From assembly GCA_041477005.1 (NCBI GenBank), contig JBGOUJ010000118.1, forward strand, positions 1 to 15,128: DNA of 15,128 nucleotides. The letters run 5' to 3'. The stretch comes from JBGOUJ01 sp041477005. Its GTDB lineage: Bacteria; Acidobacteriota; Terriglobia; Bryobacterales; JACQDG01. Positions 1 through 7,109 of this stretch are shown in pieces. The position numbers were made by a program, and so were the translations under genes. Positions within the stretch are counted from its first letter, which is position 1, and each line of letters begins with the position of its first letter. The notes beneath the pieces are model-generated. The model searched no databases, had not been told where the DNA came from, and saw only the letters and a list, made by a program, of their open reading frames with translations.

Positions 1-1433
1 GCCGGCCCGTTGAGGTCCTTGGCCGACTGCGGGTTGGTGTTGAACGAGATTCCAAAACGAGCTTCGTTGATCAGGCTGGGCGAAAAGATGTGCGTGTCGG
101 AGACCAGGGCATGCTTCACCACGCGGAGCTGCTGGTGGTAGCCGAGCGTCGCCGGCAGGCCGCTCTCGACGTCGGGATTCTGCTGCCGCTGGTGCAGATA
201 GCGGCCAAAGATGGTGTTTTTGCCGGAAATGCGATGGTCGGCCCGGGTCTGGAAGTTGTGCGGCTTTGCAAAGGGGACCCGGAATTGCTGCCGGAAATTC
301 TGGGCGGCGAAAACCGACGCGCTGCCGAAGTTGGGGTCGGGCCAAAACGGCAGGTACTGCTTGGCCACGTTGTTGATTCTGGCCTGCGGAATAATGTTAT
401 TGGAAAAGGGTTGACCGCTTGCCAGAGGATCCTTAATCACGGTCGATTGCCCGGAAAAATCGCCTTGCTTCCACGGCGCCAGAGGCACCGCTGGGGTCAA
501 ATTGCTCACTCCCTCCGGCGCGAAGCTGGTTTCATAGGAGGCAAACCAGAAGGTCCTGTCTCTTCCATCGTAGAGCTTGGGAAGATAAGCGGGCCCGCTG
601 ACGCTTGTGCCGAAGCCATGATTGGGCGCCCCCGGCCTCTGTCCCGTAAAGTAGTCCCGCGCGATGAAGGCCCCCGTGCTGTAGTAATCATACACGGCCG
701 CGTGCAGGTTGTTGCCGCCTCGCTTGGTGGTCACATCCAGGGTTCCCACCCCCTTGAACTCCGCGGAGTTGTTCCCAAAGTCGATCCTCAGTTCTTCAAA
801 CGCTTCGATGAAATTCAACGTCGGCCCGATCGTGTTGCTCGTCCGCACGTCGGACATGGTCACGCCATCGACCGCGAAGTGGACCTGCCGGAGTCCGCTC
901 CCCGACACCGACATGGTCCCGTTCTGCCCACCGGTAACGCCCGGAGTGAGCACGAGAAATCGATAGACGCTCCGCGCCGCCAGCGGCAGGGTCTGCAACT
1001 GCTGGAGGTTGCGCACGTCGCTCAGCTTGGCGGTCTCGGTCTCAACGAGGGTGGCGGCTTCGCTGGTGACGGTGACCTCCGTGACCTGACCGGAGACTTC
1101 CAGTTTCACGTCGACGCGCGCATTCTGGTTGGGGTCGAGCACGATTTGCTCGTTCCGATATTTCGCGAACCCCGCCATCTCCACTTCGAGCACGTAGGAC
1201 CCTGGGAACAGGTTGCTGATTTCGTAGTTGCCGGACCCGTTGGTCGTAAAGTCCCGTTTCTCGTTAGTCTTTAGGTTGGTCACGGTTACCTTGGCGCCCG
1301 CAATCACCGCGGATGTCGAGTCGGTCACGGTTCCGACAACCGTAGCGAAGATACTTTGCCCCGGCGACGGCCGGACGGCAACAAGCATGGCCCCCGCGAT
1401 GAGCAACAATCTTGCACACAACATACGTGACAT
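1..1433 (-). CDS. Oar-like TonB-dependent receptor-type outer-membrane protein, C-terminus beyond window
   Basis: The 477 visible residues read from ATG at 1433-1431, with AAGGGGGT about 8 nt upstream as ribosome binding site; the frame is still open at the left edge. The product begins with a signal peptide (MSRMLCARLLLIAGAMLV, cleavage near PSPGQS, about residue 26). A carboxypeptidase-regulatory-like beta-sandwich follows at about residues 30-110 (VVGTVTDSTSAVIAGAKV, NYEISNLFPGSYVLEVEMAG). A plug-like region comes next at about 125-240 (QTLPLAARSVYRFLVLTPGV, HFAVDGVTMSD), then the first part of a beta-barrel. In Acidobacteriota such proteins are numerous and usually annotated as TonB-dependent receptor or Oar-like; the ligand is unknown and cannot be read from sequence. 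No TonB box was recognised. It is transcribed divergently from a second family member at 1886. The open frame on the opposite strand over this gene is a shadow. Confidence 0.9.
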   Translation of the reverse strand, partial: MSRMLCARLLLIAGAMLVAVRPSPGQSIFATVVGTVTDSTSAVIAGAKVTVTNLKTNEKRDFTTNGSGNYEISNLFPGSYVLEVEMAGFAKYRNEQIVLDPNQNARVDVKLEVSGQVTEVTVTSEAATLVETETAKLSDVRNLQQLQTLPLAARSVYRFLVLTPGVTGGQNGTMSVSGSGLRQVHFAVDGVTMSDVRTSNTIGPTLNFIEAFEELRIDFGNNSAEFKGVGTLDVTTKRGGNNLHAAVYDYYSTGAFIARDYFTGQRPGAPNHGFGTSVSGPAYLPKLYDGRDRTFWFASYETSFAPEGVSNLTPAVPLAPWKQGDFSGQSTVIKDPLASGQPFSNNIIPQARINNVAKQYLPFWPDPNFGSASVFAAQNFRQQFRVPFAKPHNFQTRADHRISGKNTIFGRYLHQRQQNPDVESGLPATLGYHQQLRVVKHALVSDTHIFSPSLINEARFGISFNTNPQSAKDLNGP

Positions 1434-1885
1434 GTGTTTGACCCCCTTGATAGGCCAAAGTTACCGCATGTGGGCCGCAACGTCAAGTTAAAAGTGGCAA
1501 CAGCTTAAAGCGCTGAAGGTAGCTTGGAACGGGGCTGTTTCGCTCCGGCGCGTGCCCTGGGAACAAGGGATGCTCTACCACCACGACCAGCGCAGTTCAG
1601 ATGCGGAAGCCGTTCGCCCGGACCCCCATGCCTCCGAGGTTGCAACGGCTCAACCACTGGAGCGCTAAAGTTTGCATTTATCCTGCTTGCATTCCACGGA
1701 CGAGTGGCCCTATCATAAGCACAAGCGGGCTGGCGTCACCCGGAAGCAGTACGGCCTGCTCGCTCAGGGGCAGTCGGACGGCGCAACGACAGGTACCATA
1801 GCGCCGACCGAGAGGGATTAACTTAAGATAGGCGCACCCAGGAATCCAAAATCCTGGATAATAGCGCCCAGGAGGAGGGTTTTCC
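1434..1885. other. Divergent intergenic region between two Oar-like genes
   Basis: This 452-nt spacer must hold the promoters of both flanking genes. Short open frames occur on both strands but none has a ribosome binding site or recognisable protein, so I call no gene. No convincing -35/-10 pair was found. A GATAAT hexamer at 1857-1862 resembles a -10 box but has no -35 partner and would leave a very short leader. The last 50 nt hold the repeats and stem-loop described separately. Confidence 0.6.
1838..1879 (+). promoter_or_regulatory. Possible SD-sequestering alternative stem-loops in the leader of the 1886 gene
   Basis: TCCTGG at 1852-1857 is complementary to two copies of CCAGGA, one upstream (1838-1843, 8-nt loop) and one downstream (1868-1873, 10-nt loop). 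The downstream copy overlaps the strong Shine-Dalgarno GGAGGAGGG at 1871-1879, six nt before the ATG at 1886. The two hairpins exclude each other, so one would hide and the other expose the ribosome binding site. The pairing is visible in the sequence; any regulatory role is inference, and the stems are only 6 bp. Confidence 0.3.
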
Positions 1886-4800
1886 ATGATTCGAGAATCC
1901 TTGTGGAAGCCGGCGGTCACGGTTTTGGGTTTGTTTGCGGTCCTTTTCGTTTTCACGCTTCGGCTGAATGCGCAGGCCGTGGCCATCGCTCAAGTCAACG
2001 GCCTGGTTACCGACCCGAGCGGGGCCGCCGTTGTGGGCGTGCATATCGTGATGACGGAGACGGACAAAGAGGTCCAGCACTCCGTGGTTACCGACTCCGT
2101 GGGCCGCTACGTGCTCCCCAACCTGCCGACAGGACCATACCGGCTCGAAGCCAAGGCCACCGGGTTTAAGGACTACGTGCAGTCCGGAATCATCCTGCAG
2201 GTCGGCAGTAACATCCAGATCAACATCCCGCTGCAGGTCGGTTTGGTGACCGAAACAGTCGAGGTGATGGCCAGCACGAGCATGGTGGAGACCAAGGAGA
2301 ACTCGATCTCGGTGGTGATCGATGAGCGTGGCATCAACGATCTGCCGCTGAACGGGCGCCAGGCGCAGACGTTGGTCTTGGCTTTGGGAGCCGCGGCGTA
2401 CGGGGACGCTGGCGACACCGGCAGCAAGACGTTCTTCAGTTCCACCAGGATTTCGGTGGCCGGCGGACAGGGCAACGGCACGGCTTATCTGCTCGACGGC
2501 GGGGATAACACCGACCCGATGTCCAACGTCAATATGCCGTTCCCGTTCCCCGACGCGCTGCAGGAGTTCAGCGTCGAGACCAGCGCCGTGTCGTCGCGCT
2601 TCGGTACGCATCCCGGCGCGACCGTCAACGTGGTCACCAAGTCCGGGTCGAACCAGTTACACGGCGATATTTTCGATTATCTGCGGAACGGCGATATGAA
2701 CGCCCGCAACTTCTTCGCCCCCAGGCATGACAGCCTGAAACGGAACCAGTTCGGCGGCACCGTCGGCGGCAAGATCATCAGGGACAAGCTGTTCTTCTTT
2801 GGAGGTTACCAGGGCACGCGCCAGCGCACCGATCCACCCCAGACGACCAGCTATATTCCGACGCCCGCCGCGCTGAACGGGGACTTCAGCGGGCTCGCGT
2901 CGGCCGGGTGCCAATCGAGCGGGAAGGCTCTGACGCTGCTGGACCCTGCGTCCAGCCCCAGCGCGCCGTTCCCGAACAACCAGATCCCGGTCTCCCGCCT
3001 CAACCCGCAAACTTCGAAGGTGGTTTCGAGCTACCTGCCGGTGACGAACGATCCTTGCGGCAAAATCGTCTACGGCATTCCGACCCTGGGTGATGAAGAC
3101 CAGGCGATCGGGCGCGTCGATTGGGTGCAAAGCTCGAAGAATACATTGTTCGGAAGATACTTCCTGGATCAGTACGCCAATCCGCCGGTTTTCGATGGCC
3201 ACAATCTGCTGACCACCACACAGCCCGGCAACCTGGAGCGGGCCCAATCGGTGACCCTCGGCGACACCTATACGTTCGGCCCAGGGACGCTGAACTCCTT
3301 CCATTTCACCTTCAACCGGCGCCGCGACAACCGCGGGCCGACGGATGTTCCGATCAATCCGACCCTGCTCGGCGTCAACATGTACAGCGCGGTCCCGAAC
3401 TTCCTGCTAATGACGGTGACCAACTACTTCAGTACGTTTTGCGGCACCTGCGCGCCGGGACATTTCAACGTGACCAGCCAACAGGTGGCCGACGACGTGG
3501 ACCTGATTCGCGGGAAGCACGAGATCGCTTTCGGGTTCAACTTTCTCCGCGTGCAGAACAACACCATCTCCGGCTTCAACGAGAATGGGACCTTTACGTT
3601 CAACGGCTCGGTCACCAGCCTCGGCCTGGCCGATTTCCTGCTCGGGAGGCCGAGCGACTTCATGCAAACCAATGCCACTCCCGATGACCTGCGGCAATCG
3701 ATCGTGAGCGTATATGTGCAGGATACTTTCCGTGTGTCTCGGCGCCTGACATTGAACTATGGCCTGCGCTGGGAGCCGACATTTCCCGATCCGGATAAGT
3801 ACGGGCGCGGCACTTCCTTCAGTCTGCCCGGCTTCGCCGCGGGCCAGTTCAGCACGGTTTATTCGAATGCCCCCGCCGGCCTGTTTTTCAACGGCGACAA
3901 AGGCATTCCGAAAGCGATGTGGAACGGACACCTGGCGAACTTCGCGCCGCGCGCCGGCATCGTGTGGAATCCGCACGGCAACGGCAAGGACACGATTCGC
4001 ATCGGCGGGGCGCTCCTCTACGATGCGGTGGAGACCTGGTACAACGAGCGCGAAACCACGAACGCTCCCTACGGCACCAATATCGATATACCCTTTCCGG
4101 TCGGCGGATTCAGCAATCCGTACCAGAATTACCCCGGCGGGAGTCCGTTTCCTAACAACGGCCGCGCCCTATTCCCGTCCGCCGGTGTCTACGTCAACAT
4201 GCCGCTCAATCCGAAGCCTACTTACGTGGCGCAGTGGAATGTCACCTATCAGCGGCAGTTCGCCACGAATTGGTTGGTTTCCGCCAGCTACCTGGGCAAT
4301 AAGACGACGCACCTGTGGATCAACGGCGGCGAAATCAATCCGGCAGTCTACATTCCGGGAACCTGCAACGGCTCGCCGTGCTCGACGACCGGCAACACCA
4401 ATCAACGCCGCCGCCTTTACCTGGCGAACCCCGCCTTGGGCGCGAGCTATGCGAGCATCAACACCGCCGATGACGGAGCGGTTGCCCACTACCAAGCCAT
4501 GCTGCTTTCGGTACGGCATAGTTTCAGCAACCACTTCATGCTGTCCGCCAACTACACGGACTCTTACTGCGTGAGCGACTACGAGTTCGGCGCCGCCCTG
4601 GCCACCCCGACCAACTCCGTACCCTTCAGTCGCGGGTCCGACCGGGGACCCTGTATCTTTGACACCCGCCACAACTTCAATACTACGCTGGTGGCGGTGA
4701 GCTCGGTAAAGGGCAACCCTTGGACGAGCCGCCTGCTGAGCAACTGGCAGGTCGCGCCGCTCGTGCACGTGGCCAGCGGCCAGCCCCTGAACGTGACGAC

Positions 4801-5209
4801 CGGAAAGGATCAATCGCTCACCGGCCTCAATAATGACCGGCCGGTGCAGGTGCTCTCGAATCCGTACCCGGCGAACAAGGGTGTGCAGTGGATCAATCCG
4901 GCGGCCGTCACGCCCAACGCGCTCGGCACGTTCGGCACCCTCGGCCGCAATGCTTTGCGGGGGCCAGGTGCGCTGAATTTCGATGTCGGGCTGAGCCGGC
5001 TCTTTAAGCTCAAGGAGCGGTTCAATCTGGAAGCACGCGCGGAAGCATTCAATGTCCTCAACCACACTAACTTCGTGGGGGCGATTTCGCCGGCCGGCGG
5101 GACATCCTACACCACGATGAATACCAACTCCAGTTCTTCGGCGTTCGGAAAGGTGCAATCGGCGTTTGATCCGCGCATTATGCAGTTCGCCCTAAAGCTG
5201 CACTTTTGA
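1886..5209 (+). CDS. Oar-like TonB-dependent receptor-type outer-membrane protein, complete
   Basis: A 1107-residue protein starting at ATG 1886 behind GGAGGAGGG (1871-1879). Residues 1-30 form a signal peptide with a hydrophobic core VTVLGLFAVLFVFTL and likely cleavage near LRLNAQA. Residues about 35-120 are a carboxypeptidase-regulatory-like domain (NGLVTDPSGAAVVGV, GRYVLPNLPTGPYRLEAKAT). A plug-like domain follows at about 140-260 (INDLPLNGRQAQTLVLALGA, YLLDGGDNTDPMSN, VNVVTKSGSNQLHGDIFDYL). The remainder is a long beta-barrel ending in an aromatic residue (FDPRIMQFALKLHF), as expected for outer-membrane insertion. The length fits the family's 1000-1200 residues. The role is probably TonB-linked uptake of an unknown large nutrient, or an Oar-like surface function; neither a TonB box nor an STN domain was seen. 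It diverges from a paralogue at 1433. Large frames in other phases are shadows. Confidence 0.93.
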   Translation: MIRESLWKPAVTVLGLFAVLFVFTLRLNAQAVAIAQVNGLVTDPSGAAVVGVHIVMTETDKEVQHSVVTDSVGRYVLPNLPTGPYRLEAKATGFKDYVQSGIILQVGSNIQINIPLQVGLVTETVEVMASTSMVETKENSISVVIDERGINDLPLNGRQAQTLVLALGAAAYGDAGDTGSKTFFSSTRISVAGGQGNGTAYLLDGGDNTDPMSNVNMPFPFPDALQEFSVETSAVSSRFGTHPGATVNVVTKSGSNQLHGDIFDYLRNGDMNARNFFAPRHDSLKRNQFGGTVGGKIIRDKLFFFGGYQGTRQRTDPPQTTSYIPTPAALNGDFSGLASAGCQSSGKALTLLDPASSPSAPFPNNQIPVSRLNPQTSKVVSSYLPVTNDPCGKIVYGIPTLGDEDQAIGRVDWVQSSKNTLFGRYFLDQYANPPVFDGHNLLTTTQPGNLERAQSVTLGDTYTFGPGTLNSFHFTFNRRRDNRGPTDVPINPTLLGVNMYSAVPNFLLMTVTNYFSTFCGTCAPGHFNVTSQQVADDVDLIRGKHEIAFGFNFLRVQNNTISGFNENGTFTFNGSVTSLGLADFLLGRPSDFMQTNATPDDLRQSIVSVYVQDTFRVSRRLTLNYGLRWEPTFPDPDKYGRGTSFSLPGFAAGQFSTVYSNAPAGLFFNGDKGIPKAMWNGHLANFAPRAGIVWNPHGNGKDTIRIGGALLYDAVETWYNERETTNAPYGTNIDIPFPVGGFSNPYQNYPGGSPFPNNGRALFPSAGVYVNMPLNPKPTYVAQWNVTYQRQFATNWLVSASYLGNKTTHLWINGGEINPAVYIPGTCNGSPCSTTGNTNQRRRLYLANPALGASYASINTADDGAVAHYQAMLLSVRHSFSNHFMLSANYTDSYCVSDYEFGAALATPTNSVPFSRGSDRGPCIFDTRHNFNTTLVAVSSVKGNPWTSRLLSNWQVAPLVHVASGQPLNVTTGKDQSLTGLNNDRPVQVLSNPYPANKGVQWINPAAVTPNALGTFGTLGRNALRGPGALNFDVGLSRLFKLKERFNLEARAEAFNVLNHTNFVGAISPAGGTSYTTMNTNSSSSAFGKVQSAFDPRIMQFALKLHF

Positions 5210-5262
5210 GTCGCAAGGGAAGCCGAGACTACCGGCCGCCACGTCCCGATACAAGCCCGTGA

Positions 5263-6142
5263 CTACTGCTTTGTGTCGAGAGGGTGGGTGGCCTTCTCGA
5301 AGAACTCCTTTTGCAGCCGCGGACTGACTTGGTCTGCTTTGACCGACCGGATTACGTTCGCAATGCCTGCCGCCCAAGCCTTGATGTCGAAGTCTCCCAG
5401 CCCCGTGTTGCCGGCGGACCCATCTCCGGCGTAGTGGTCGGGGTATCTGGCATACCACCAGATGCCGGTGTAGACACCCACCGGGAGGTCGAGACGGTTC
5501 TGATTGGCGCCCGATTCTCTGCCGGCGCGGTCCAGGTGAACCAGGTCGGGACGGGAAATCATGGTGTCTGAGGTCTCGGATTCTCCGGCGTGGCCGTCGG
5601 CTTTCGATTTAAGCCGCGGCCGGCCCGGGGGATATCGAGGGAAGCCCGTAGACGTAAACCACGTAGTCGCGGGGCGAAGCCAACTGGGACTGGGAGAAAT
5701 ACGGCAGCAGGCTGCTATTTCCGCCGTGCCCATTCGCAATCACGATTTTCTTGCAGCCATTGCGCGCCATCTCGCCGGTTGTTTCCTGAAGCAGGTCCAA
5801 CTGCAGTTTGGCGCTATAGGCAATCGTGCCCGGCTCCTGCTTGGCCTCGAAGATCTGCCCGAAGTAATATTCGGGGAAGACGATGGCATACTCCTGTTCG
5901 GCCCCGTGCAGAGACGCGTACCGCACGTTGATCAGGTCGGTGCCGAGCGGCAGGTGAGGACCGTGCTTCTCCACAATTCCGAAAGGCAGCACGCAGACAC
6001 CCTGAGATGTCGTGATGGCCTGCGTGAAATCTCCGGCAGTCACTTCTTCCCATTTCACCGACGGCTGTGGGGACTGTGCGGACGCCGGGACACACAGCAG
6101 GGCAGCCGACAAAACCAGTCTACGAAAGGTTGGTTGAATGAT
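5263..6142 (-). pseudogene. Secreted creatininase-family amidohydrolase, frameshifted
   Basis: The product resembles the creatininase (creatinine amidohydrolase) family, metal-dependent hydrolases of cyclic or linear amides. The first frame carries a signal peptide (RRLVLSAALLCVPASA), then the metal-site motif IVEKHGPHLPLGTD (about E58, H60, D69) and IVIANGHGGNSS (about residue 138). It stops at TAA near 5609. The next frame continues with the family's third motif, DGHAGESETSDTM, and runs to TAG at 5263. Removing one base from the G5 run at 5627-5631 (C5 on the coding strand) joins the frames into one normal-length protein. No ATG, GTG or TTG sits at the expected start: GGGAAGGAG (6159-6151) is followed 8 nt later by ATC (6142-6140) and then ATT, so the start is either rare or lost. 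Two lesions suggest a pseudogene. A sequencing error in the C-run plus a non-canonical start is the alternative. The gene converges on the Oar gene and diverges from the toxin-antitoxin pair. Confidence 0.8.
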
Positions 6143-6189
6143 TGTCGTGTCTCCTTCCCGAATCCAACAGGCGATGAGTCCAGAATAGC

Positions 6190-6205
6190 GCCGAGCGAGC
6201 TCGGC
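6190..6205. repeat. Perfect 6-bp stem, 4-nt loop inverted repeat
   Basis: GCCGAG (6190-6195) and CTCGGC (6200-6205) form a perfect inverted repeat just upstream of the promoter-like hexamers of the toxin-antitoxin operon and upstream of the creatininase-like gene on the other strand. No T-run follows, so it is not a classical terminator. It could be an operator or chance in GC-rich DNA. Confidence 0.3.
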
Positions 6206-6215
6206 TCGTTTCCAC

Positions 6216-6243
6216 CTTACAGTATACTTTGCTGTGTTACAAT
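6216..6243 (+). promoter_or_regulatory. Candidate sigma-70-type promoter of the toxin-antitoxin operon with an internal palindrome
   Basis: CTTACA (6216-6221, four of six matches to TTGACA) and TACAAT (6238-6243, five of six to TATAAT) are separated by 16 nt. This places transcription start about 25 nt before the GTG at 6275. The spacer contains the perfect palindrome AGTATACT (6221-6228). Autoregulating antitoxins with ribbon-helix-helix domains bind short palindromes of this kind in their own promoters, so it is a reasonable operator candidate. This is inference from position only. Confidence 0.45.
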
Positions 6244-6274
6244 CAGTAGACAAGAAGCGCGACAGAAGGGAACA

Positions 6275-6523
6275 GTGTCGAGCCAAACGGTAAGAATCAG
6301 CGAAGCCTCCCACCGGAGCCTCCGTCAGCTTGCTCGCATAGAACGGAAACCGATGCAGGCTATCCTTGACGAAGCCCTGGAGGAGTACCGCCGTAAGAAA
6401 TTTTGGCAAGACACCAATGCCGCCCTTCGGGCCCTGAAAAGACAAAAGAGCGTCTGGAAAGAGGAGCAACAGGAGCGAGCCGTCTGGGACAACGCACTGC
6501 TCGATGGCATCGAGGAAGAATGA
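6275..6523 (+). CDS. Antitoxin of a MazEF-type pair (ribbon-helix-helix-like)
   Basis: An 82-residue acidic/basic helical protein beginning at GTG 6275, four nt after AGAAGGG (6264-6270 region). The frame stays open far upstream, antisense to the creatininase-like gene, but only this start has a ribosome binding site and follows a promoter-like sequence. The N-terminus QTVRISEASHRSLRQLAR (residues 4-21), followed by the helix KPMQAILDEALEEY (25-38), resembles the ribbon-helix-helix DNA-binding fold of antitoxins paired with MazF/PemK. The C-terminal half (RQKSVWKEEQQERAVWDN) is charged and tryptophan-containing, as expected for the part that wraps around the toxin. The TGA stop overlaps the toxin ATG (ATGA, 6520-6523), so translation is probably coupled. 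It should neutralise the toxin and repress the operon. The family is clear from context; the exact antitoxin class is uncertain. Confidence 0.85.
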   Translation: MSSQTVRISEASHRSLRQLARIERKPMQAILDEALEEYRRKKFWQDTNAALRALKRQKSVWKEEQQERAVWDNALLDGIEEE

Positions 6524-6867
6524 GGCCACCCGATCCCTGCCGAGGAGAGGTATGGTACGTGGACCTCAACCCCTCAAAGGGTCGGGAACAGGCAGGCCTG
6601 CGACCGGCCGTGATCGTATCGGTCGATCCGTTCAACCACGGGGCGGCGGAGTTAGTGGTAATCCTCCCCATCACTTCGAAAGCGAAGGGCGTGCCGCTTC
6701 ACGTTCCCGTCAAGCCGCCCGAGGCAGGCCTGAGGCAACAGAGCTACATCAAGTGTGAGGATATTCGCTCGATCTCAAGACAGCGGCTGGCACGGCGCCT
6801 GGGATCGGTCTCCCCGAGCGCCCTTGTTGCCATAGAAGATAGGCTACGGTTGCTGCTGGGGCTCTGA
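6520..6867 (+). CDS. mazF: MazF/PemK-family endoribonuclease toxin
   Basis: A 115-residue protein from ATG 6520, which overlaps the antitoxin stop and has GAGGAAG directly upstream. An in-frame upstream ATG at 6403 lies inside the antitoxin gene and is unlikely. MazF hallmarks appear in order: RGEVWYVDLNPSKG (residues 8-21), REQAGLRPAVIVSVD (22-36) with the catalytic-loop arginine, LVVILPITSKAKG (45-57), and YIKCEDIRSISRQRL (75-89) ending in the conserved hydrophobic helix. MazF toxins are single-strand-specific mRNA interferases that cut at short sequences; the recognition sequence here cannot be predicted. The length is typical (110-120 residues) and no key motif is missing, so the toxin looks active. 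It forms an operon with the antitoxin at 6275. Confidence 0.93.
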   Translation: MRPPDPCRGEVWYVDLNPSKGREQAGLRPAVIVSVDPFNHGAAELVVILPITSKAKGVPLHVPVKPPEAGLRQQSYIKCEDIRSISRQRLARRLGSVSPSALVAIEDRLRLLLGL

Positions 6868-6950
6868 TAGAGCGCACCGGCCTGGGCCGCGGCTTCGCGT
6901 GACGAATATCTCAAATCCCACACCCGCGCCGCCCAGTGGACCGCGTGTGC

Positions 6951-6985
6951 AGTGGAGCTCCACTACGTAGTCCCGCGGCGCCGCG
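6951..6985. repeat. Cluster of perfect palindromes upstream of the S9 peptidase
   Basis: Three perfect palindromes lie in 35 bp: AGTGGAGCTCCACT (14 bp, 6951-6964), CTACGTAG (8 bp, 6963-6970, overlapping the first) and CGCGGCGCCGCG (12 bp, 6974-6985). None has an RNA-hairpin loop or T-run, so DNA-binding sites are more plausible than a terminator. Their position, about 85 nt past the toxin stop and 125-160 nt before the peptidase start, fits a regulatory region, but no regulator is known. Confidence 0.4.
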
Positions 6986-7037
6986 CTCGAGCGGTACTCA
7001 TGCCAGCAGCTTCGTAGGCGGTTTCACCGGCCTATTC

Positions 7038-7049
7038 TTTCGGCCGAAA
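7038..7049. repeat. 12-bp perfect palindrome TTTCGGCCGAAA
   Basis: This palindrome lies 61 nt before the start codon of the S9 peptidase gene, close to where its promoter should be. It is a candidate operator. No clear -35/-10 pair was found around it. Confidence 0.35.
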
Positions 7050-7109
7050 CTCGACCCATCTGCATCAAGTTCGGTGGCTTCGTGTCACAATAGCTGGCCG
7101 GGGGAATCC

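Noticed and set aside
90..1274. 394-residue open frame on the plus strand
   Set aside because: It is antisense to the Oar-like gene on the minus strand, which has signal peptide, domains and ribosome binding site; the plus frame has no recognisable protein and arises from GC-rich codon bias.
1560..1600. GGGATGCTCTACCACC, resembling the reverse complement of a tRNA D-arm
   Set aside because: The complementary strand gives GGTAGAGCATCCC, but the anticodon loop has G at position 33 and no T-arm GTTCGA or acceptor stem follows; treated as coincidence.
5210..5262. Possible bidirectional terminator between the convergent Oar-like and creatininase-like genes
   Set aside because: No stable GC stem followed by a T-run on either strand was found in these 53 nt.
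5561..6274. Plus-strand upstream part of the frame that ends in the antitoxin
   Set aside because: It lies antisense to the creatininase-family sequence and has no protein-like features; the antitoxin start at GTG 6275 has its own ribosome binding site and promoter-like region.
7021..7050. GTTTC...GAAAC inverted repeat as a possible terminator after the toxin gene
   Set aside because: The stem is interrupted, lies 150 nt past the toxin stop and has no T-run; only the internal perfect palindrome is reported.
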